A stretch of DNA of 11,125 nt, taken from NCBI GenBank assembly GCA_964601895.1, contig CAZROT010000026.1:1-11125 (forward strand), in the 5' to 3' direction. The notes below the pieces were generated by a model, which saw only the letters and a list, made by a program, of their open reading frames with translations, was not told the origin of the DNA and searched no databases. The position numbers and the translations under genes were made by a program. How positions within the stretch are numbered: position 1 is the first letter of the stretch; every line of letters starts with the position of its first letter. This stretch comes from CAZROT01 sp964601895. GTDB taxonomy: Bacteria; Pseudomonadota; Gammaproteobacteria; Enterobacterales; Enterobacteriaceae. Below are positions 6,589 through 11,125 of this stretch, one piece after another.

Positions 6589-9500
6589 ATGAGTAAAATC
6601 TACCAGCTCAGCTGTCTGAGCCTGAGCTTTCTGGCGCACAGCGTTTTAGCGCAACAGCTGACTGAGAAGGAACGTAAAGATGAATACGATGCTAACTGGG
6701 GCCTGAAAGCTATTAAAGCCGATGCGGCCTATCAAAAAGGACTAAGTGGAAAAGGGATTAAAATCGGGATTGTTGATAGCGGGGTCGCATTAACTCATCC
6801 GGAGCTTGTCGGCAGTCAGCATAGCAAATCTGAAAATAATGACAGTGAACACGGTACCCATGTGGCTGGTATTATCGCGGCTAAAAGAGATGGTCGGGGA
6901 ATGCATGGTGTTGCTTATGGCGCCCAGTTATTTGCTGCAGGTGGCTATTACCTTGTCCTTGATCCTGCAGCCAAAATTCAGGGTCTTGCCGTCGTACAGG
7001 AACAAGGAGTCCGGATTATCAATAACAGCTGGGGAGATAGTTTTCGCTGGGGAGACTTAAGCTTGACACTACCTGAGATAAGTGCAAAACATTATAAAGA
7101 ACAGGCAGAAAACAGTCAGGTTATTAACACTGCCGTCGCAGCGGCAGAGAAAGGTATTCTTCAGGTTTGGGGTGCGGGAAACAATGCCAGACCGGTGACC
7201 GGGCCATACTGTTTTTTACCGCAAGCTGCAAAAGATCTAATGTGCATCGACATTCCTGATGAAGCGGGTAAGCCGCCAGGTCTAAATACAGCCGTTACGC
7301 TTCCTGTTATTAAAACTGACACCCCTGAGCCTGAGCTATCCGAAGAAGAGCGGGAATTTCTGGCGTTACTGGAGGCTGAAAATGACGAGGTTCAAGCAGA
7401 AGTTACAGGCGCCGATGCAGAGCATCATTCTCCCCCGAATGCAACACCCGCTGTCAATGTCGCTGACATCATAGAAAACGCCAGACAATTCAGAAAGAAA
7501 AGCAAAGAAGCAGCGGATAATCCCGCAGGTGCAGAGGCACTATTACCTTATTTTCGTCCGGAGCTGGAAAAGTACTGGCTGGTCGTGGTCGCCACTGATA
7601 AAAATAATATCATCGCCGATTTTTCCAACCGCTGTGGTGTTGCCTCACAGTGGTGTCTGGCAGCACCAGGTGAAGAAATTTACTCCTCTACCTTGTCTGA
7701 TACCTACAAGACCATGTCAGGCACTTCTCAGGCAGCCCCGATGGTCACCGGCTCTCTCGCATTACTTCAGGAACGCTTTCCCTGGATGGATATCACTCAG
7801 GTACGGGAAGTGCTACTGACAACTGCCACTGATTTGGGTGAACCCGGTGTTGATGCGGTATACGGTCATGGCCTGGTTAACCTCGATCGCGCTATAAAAG
7901 GACCTGCACGGCTACGGGAAAATTTTTACGCCATACTGCCGGCGTTTAACCACGATTTATGGGAAAACGATATAGACGGAACGGGCTGGTTAATTAAAGG
8001 CGGGCGGGGTGATTTAACACTTTCAGGTAATAACTACCTTCCGGCGCTTATCGTACGCGAAGGCCGTGTTGTACTTACTGGAAATAATTATTTCGCCGAT
8101 TCCGCTACCGTTGTTGAACCGGATGCTAACCTGGTCATCGACGGAATAGTGCGTTCTCCTCACCTTATTAATGTACAAGGCACATTAAGCGGAAGCGGGA
8201 TTATTGCGGCACGGACCCATGTAACAGGAACATTCGCACCAGGAAACTTTGCAGGTACTCAGTACATTATGGCGCCGTTAACACTAAGCACCAGTAGTCA
8301 GACACACCTCGATATAGATGGCTATGGTACTGGTAACGGCATCGGGCAGTACGATCGTATCCTGGTACAAGGAGAGGGCAATCAGTTTCATCTCGCTGGT
8401 ACAATAAAGCCAAAATTACGCGGTATCAGCTATCAGGCGAGTAATAATTTTACTCCAGTGCCTGGGGATAAATTTGCTGTACTGGAATCTCAGGGCCGAT
8501 TTACCGGTGGGTTTTCACAACTTGTCCAGCCAGAGGAAGGGCTAGCGACCGGTAGTCGCTTTGATTTACTTTTTCAGGGTAACCGGGCTGACCTGCGCGT
8601 CTCTTCTGTCACGCTGCCAGGCCAGACAACACAACAAAGCAACGCGCTGGCCGGAGCACGGCTACTCAACGCAATGCGTGACCAGCCTGTTGCAATAAAA
8701 CCCGGAGCATACAATACCTGGCTTGGCCAGAGTCTGAATGCAGGCACGGCTGACAATCAACTGTACGGTCTGGTCGGCGGGCAACTATATGCAGATGTTC
8801 AGACACTGGCATTTCAGACCAATGAACGTGTTGCTGAACAACTTTCTGACAGACTGGCAGATTCACACAGTGGCCCGTCTGAGTCCCTGAACTCCCTGGC
8901 GCCAGAGGCGCAGTGTAAGAATAAAAAATCTCATTCCAAAAACAGTTGTACGCATCAGGAATACAGCATGTGGCTAAGCGGGTTTGATAACAGACTGCAT
9001 CAGGATGGACAGGCAGGGCAGCTCAGTACACAACAAAGAAACCATGGAGTACTGCTCGGTGTGGAGCAAAATCAGCAACAAATACGTACTGGTATCGCTG
9101 TCGGTATTATAAAAGGAAGCACCTCTTACACCCACGCCCGGGCAGACACCGACAATCACCTGCTTTCACTTTATGGCCGTTATGGTTTACAGGGTAGTCT
9201 GGAACAGGGCCCCTGGCTGGGAGGGCAGTTGCTTGCCACATATATGGATATCGGGGCTCACAGAGCACTACCCGCACCTTTTTCAGACCATTACCAGAGT
9301 AAAGCAAAGGGCCTCAGCAGCCATGTTGAATTAAATGGCGGCTCCATAATAAATATACAGAGCTGGCAATTTATTCCCGCGCTGGCATTGCGTCATTCAC
9401 GGGTAAAGCTGAATAATTTTCAGGAAACTGGCGGAGAAATGGCGCTGAACGTGGCAGGTGCATCTGCCCAGCGTAACACTGCTACAGCCAGTCTGCGTGT

Positions 9501-9777
9501 CAACCACGTACTACCCATACAGACAAACCTGCATATAGAGCCCCATTTATTGCTCAGTTACCGGCATATCTTAAGCCAGAGCACACCTGCAAGCCAGGCA
9601 TGGCTTAATGGCATAGCCATTGAGCAGGAAAGCGCACAGAATAAAAAAGGACAGTGGCGACTGAGTCCTGGCATGCGAATTAAAGGGAAAAACACCCTGA
9701 CCTCTGTCAGTTTCAATCAATATGCAGGGGAATCACGTGGCTATGGCGCGAGCCTGAATTTTAACTGGCAATGGTAA
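6589..9777 (+). CDS. Autotransporter with S8 subtilase passenger
   Basis: This 1062-residue protein is predicted to cross the inner membrane through a signal peptide (about 1-21, cleavage after SVLA) and the outer membrane through its own C-terminal barrel. Residues about 35-435 are a subtilase: D63 in IVDSG, H88 in HGTHVAG, oxyanion N198 in GAGNN and S380 in SGTSQAAP are all present, so it should be active. An insert at about 245-320 between N198 and S380 is strongly acidic. Cys pairs C208/C219 and C349/C356 could form disulfides. Residues about 460-670 resemble the beta-strand passenger repeats of autotransporters. A linker helix lies near 735-760, and the barrel runs from about 793 to the terminal NFNWQW. 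Known relatives with this layout (NalP, SphB1) process surface proteins; the substrate here is unknown. The start has only a weak GAGTGA-like site, and a four-codon ORF (6578-6592) overlaps it. Confidence 0.93.
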   Translation: MSKIYQLSCLSLSFLAHSVLAQQLTEKERKDEYDANWGLKAIKADAAYQKGLSGKGIKIGIVDSGVALTHPELVGSQHSKSENNDSEHGTHVAGIIAAKRDGRGMHGVAYGAQLFAAGGYYLVLDPAAKIQGLAVVQEQGVRIINNSWGDSFRWGDLSLTLPEISAKHYKEQAENSQVINTAVAAAEKGILQVWGAGNNARPVTGPYCFLPQAAKDLMCIDIPDEAGKPPGLNTAVTLPVIKTDTPEPELSEEEREFLALLEAENDEVQAEVTGADAEHHSPPNATPAVNVADIIENARQFRKKSKEAADNPAGAEALLPYFRPELEKYWLVVVATDKNNIIADFSNRCGVASQWCLAAPGEEIYSSTLSDTYKTMSGTSQAAPMVTGSLALLQERFPWMDITQVREVLLTTATDLGEPGVDAVYGHGLVNLDRAIKGPARLRENFYAILPAFNHDLWENDIDGTGWLIKGGRGDLTLSGNNYLPALIVREGRVVLTGNNYFADSATVVEPDANLVIDGIVRSPHLINVQGTLSGSGIIAARTHVTGTFAPGNFAGTQYIMAPLTLSTSSQTHLDIDGYGTGNGIGQYDRILVQGEGNQFHLAGTIKPKLRGISYQASNNFTPVPGDKFAVLESQGRFTGGFSQLVQPEEGLATGSRFDLLFQGNRADLRVSSVTLPGQTTQQSNALAGARLLNAMRDQPVAIKPGAYNTWLGQSLNAGTADNQLYGLVGGQLYADVQTLAFQTNERVAEQLSDRLADSHSGPSESLNSLAPEAQCKNKKSHSKNSCTHQEYSMWLSGFDNRLHQDGQAGQLSTQQRNHGVLLGVEQNQQQIRTGIAVGIIKGSTSYTHARADTDNHLLSLYGRYGLQGSLEQGPWLGGQLLATYMDIGAHRALPAPFSDHYQSKAKGLSSHVELNGGSIINIQSWQFIPALALRHSRVKLNNFQETGGEMALNVAGASAQRNTATASLRVNHVLPIQTNLHIEPHLLLSYRHILSQSTPASQAWLNGIAIEQESAQNKKGQWRLSPGMRIKGKNTLTSVSFNQYAGESRGYGASLNFNWQW

Positions 9778-9972
9778 AGCACCGATCCGCGAAACGCAGC
9801 GTTGTCCCTCCTGTTGAACTACCTGGAAATCCCCGGTAGTTGCCATTTCCAGCAATTCCCCGCTGGCGTAAACCTTTTTAAGGTGCAGGTCAGTGTTGTC
9901 AGTCGATGTCTCCAGAATTTCAAAAAAGTTGCCTTTGAGTAGGCCAGAGGGCCTTTCCCTCCAGCCTTGTCG
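9733..9972 (-). pseudogene. Minus-strand gene remnant overlapping the autotransporter 3' end
   Basis: An 80-codon minus-strand frame lies between an upstream TAG (9973-9975) and TGA (9733-9735). It reads naturally in its first part: GLLKGNFFEILETSTDNTDL, then LKKVYASGELLEMATTGDFQ. It has no start codon. The last codons run antisense to the autotransporter, so the genuine remnant probably ends near 9778. I do not recognise the family. A 7-bp hairpin, AACTACC (9817-9823) with GGTAGTT (9835-9841), lies here too; it lacks a T run and is a poor terminator for the autotransporter. Confidence 0.35.
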
Positions 9973-10003
9973 CTACAGCTGAATTCCAGTGATAGAGCCC
10001 TTT

Positions 10004-10606
10004 TCAGGGTTTCCTGGCCGCCGATTCTAGTGCCTTCTGGCGTTCTTCCTTCGACAGCACATGGGGTGTCACTACCGGTGTGTCACCCTCGAAAAATGGC
10101 GAGGGTTGGTGGCGACCGAGGAGTCTGCCTTTAAGAATGAAAGGTATTACGCCGATAAAACCTTTGAGGTTGAACGTCTGGGGTGTTCCTTTCGGTGGTG
10201 TGCCGTGCGCGAATTTTCCCATAATACTGGCACGAACTTCGCCCAGTGATTGATCGAGTTTATGGGGATCTCTGGTGGTGTACGCGCGACGAAGAATTCC
10301 GGCCCATGGGCGCCTGGGGGAGGTGTTGGCGATGGGCGTGTTACAGCAGGTTGTGGAAAAGCGGTACATACCAGCAGGTGACAGCCGCGTACACTTCAGG
10401 TGCTCTTTGCCTTGCAGGATTTTGATGTCGCTGGGATAAGCCGGGATAATTTCTGTTCCACCGTTAGCATCAAGCAGGTCAGTTCGCTGTAAAAAATGTA
10501 AGTAAGACTGGCAGTCATCGCAGTAGCAACGCAGTCGACCGGGGGTTGCTTGCGGGAATTTTGTTAGTTCGGCGCGGAAGTTTCCGCATTCGCATTGAAT
10601 TTCCAC
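10004..10606 (-). CDS. DUF6151 family protein (GFA-like cysteine-rich fold)
   Basis: This 200-residue cytosolic protein starts at GTG (10606-10604), supported by AGGAG 5 bases upstream (10616-10612). Cysteines C5 and C7 (CECG), C27, C29 and C32 (CYCDDC), C72 and C87/C88 match the zinc-ligand pattern of the GFA superfamily, named after glutathione-dependent formaldehyde-activating enzyme. The overall sequence fits DUF6151, whose reaction is not established. It is a stand-alone gene with its own promoter and a structured leader. Its base composition is higher in GC than the effector genes. The stop codon sits inside CCCT-GAAA-AGGG, a 4-bp stem with a GNRA loop, too weak to call a terminator. 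Confidence 0.85.
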   Translation of the reverse strand: MEIQCECGNFRAELTKFPQATPGRLRCYCDDCQSYLHFLQRTDLLDANGGTEIIPAYPSDIKILQGKEHLKCTRLSPAGMYRFSTTCCNTPIANTSPRRPWAGILRRAYTTRDPHKLDQSLGEVRASIMGKFAHGTPPKGTPQTFNLKGFIGVIPFILKGRLLGRHQPSPFFEGDTPVVTPHVLSKEERQKALESAARKP

Positions 10607-10639
10607 TATTTCTCCTGAAGGTGCCTATGGGTGGTTTTG

Positions 10640-10698
10640 GAAGATTGTGTCGCGATAAAGCCTGAGCCACAGAGCGGCTCAAGCTAAAAACAATCTTC
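10640..10698 (-). promoter_or_regulatory. Structured 5' leader of the DUF6151 gene
   Basis: On the minus-strand RNA, GAAGAUUGU (10698-10690) pairs with ACAAUCUUC (10648-10640). Inside it AGCUUGAGCC (10685-10676) pairs with GGCUCAGGCU (10668-10659) around a 7-base loop. The inner stem is 10 continuous pairs only on this strand, because its U-G wobble becomes a C-A mismatch on the plus strand. The structure starts about 10 bases after the predicted transcription start and ends about 24 bases before the ribosome site. It matches no riboswitch I recognise. Confidence 0.5.
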
Positions 10699-10715
10699 GT
10701 TCTGTAGTAAGAGAG

Positions 10716-10743
10716 ATTATAAAAAATCAGAAGTTCCTGACAG
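10716..10743 (-). promoter_or_regulatory. Sigma-70 promoter for the DUF6151 gene
   Basis: On the minus strand, CTGTCA (10743-10738, 4 of 6 match to TTGACA) and a perfect TATAAT (10721-10716) are separated by 16 bases. Transcription would begin near 10709, giving a leader of about 100 bases that contains the inverted-repeat structure. Confidence 0.6.
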
Positions 10744-10851
10744 GATAGCGTAATATTAACGTATTAATTCAAAGAGTAACGAGAAAGCGCAAGCACAGTG
10801 GCAAGTTTAACGTAATTATGTTGTGTGACCGGCAATTTTTGAGCCAGTGTT

Positions 10852-10970
10852 ACACAGATACAGATACAGATACAGATACAGATACAGATACAGATACAGA
10901 TACAGACACAGATACAGACACAGACACAGACACAGACACAGACACAGACACAGACACAGACACAGACACA
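10852..10970. repeat. Compound hexanucleotide tandem repeat (CAGATA/CAGACA)
   Basis: Nineteen uninterrupted 6-bp units run from 10855 to 10968, with partial units on both sides: eight CAGATA, one CAGACA, one CAGATA, then nine CAGACA. The unit is a multiple of three, so any frame through it stays open. The minus-strand frame (Leu-Cys and Leu-Tyr repeats, from 10998) has no ribosome site and I do not call it a gene. The surrounding 10744-11070 holds no other gene that I can support. Confidence 0.97.
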
Positions 10971-11070
10971 AGAGAGTAAACGTAAACGCCACTGTCATTG
11001 GGGTCTCAGCTTACTGTATGTGAAACGCGTAAAAAAATGCACTGGCTGATCGATTGTTGGCGACAGTGAT

Positions 11071-11125
11071 AAAATTATGTTTTAACTCAGTCACATGGCA
11101 CAATAAACCAGTAAACATAGAGGTC
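11071..11125 (-). repeat. Right arm of 55-bp terminal inverted repeat
   Basis: This is the exact reverse complement of 1-55. The adjoining inner sequence (TTGGCGACAGTGAT) has no counterpart at the left end, so the shared block is exactly 55 bases. Confidence 0.85.

Noticed and set aside
10640..10698. Integron attC site or small transposon (MITE)
   Set aside because: There are no recognisable integron core sites and no target duplication. Placement between promoter and start codon and the strand-specific wobble pair fit an RNA leader better.
10852..10970. CRISPR array
   Set aside because: The units are 6 bp with no spacers and no cas genes are nearby. The 195-bp repeats at 600-989 and 2693-3277 are coding and also have no spacers.
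10816..10998. Minus-strand ORF of Leu-Cys/Leu-Tyr repeats
   Set aside because: It is open only because a 6-bp repeat cannot create stops. It has no ribosome site and no conserved ends.
1..11125. Whole window as a composite transposon
   Set aside because: No transposase, integrase or resolvase gene is visible, and the exact 55-bp identity is better explained by contig ends sharing a repeat.

Overview
The window most resembles an accessory region of a host-associated gammaproteobacterium. The gene style (effector-like proteins, a subtilase autotransporter, a DUF6151 protein, many decayed fragments, a repeat at both ends) fits an Endozoicomonas-like marine invertebrate symbiont. That placement is an inference from style; no phylogenetic marker is present.

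Layout, left to right. Positions 1-55 are a perfect inverted copy of the last 55 bases. A decayed minus-strand gene follows (about 58-384). Next come two tandem plus-strand genes (441-2354 and 2531-4684) that look like secreted effectors. They start with nearly the same 20 residues and share a 65-residue tandem repeat, two copies in the first and three in the second. They then diverge completely. The first ends in a protein-kinase-like domain preceded by a calmodulin-type IQ motif. The second has coiled coils and then a zinc metallopeptidase domain resembling anthrax lethal factor (M34/ATLF).

Downstream is a second decayed minus-strand gene (4799-5236), then an intact minus-strand gene of unknown function (5234-6070) and a gene-poor divergent intergenic region. 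A 1062-residue autotransporter with an S8 subtilase passenger follows (6589-9777). A third minus-strand remnant (9733-9972) overlaps its 3' end. Last is a minus-strand DUF6151 (GFA-like, Cys-rich) gene (10004-10606) whose promoter and structured 5' leader can be read. A 19-unit hexanucleotide repeat lies near the right edge.

The most notable system is the effector pair: one N-terminal delivery and repeat cassette carries two different catalytic payloads. If both are delivered to a eukaryotic host, a calmodulin-responsive kinase-like enzyme and a lethal-factor-like protease could act on host signalling. The exported subtilase could act on surface or host proteins. These roles are inferred from domain motifs only.
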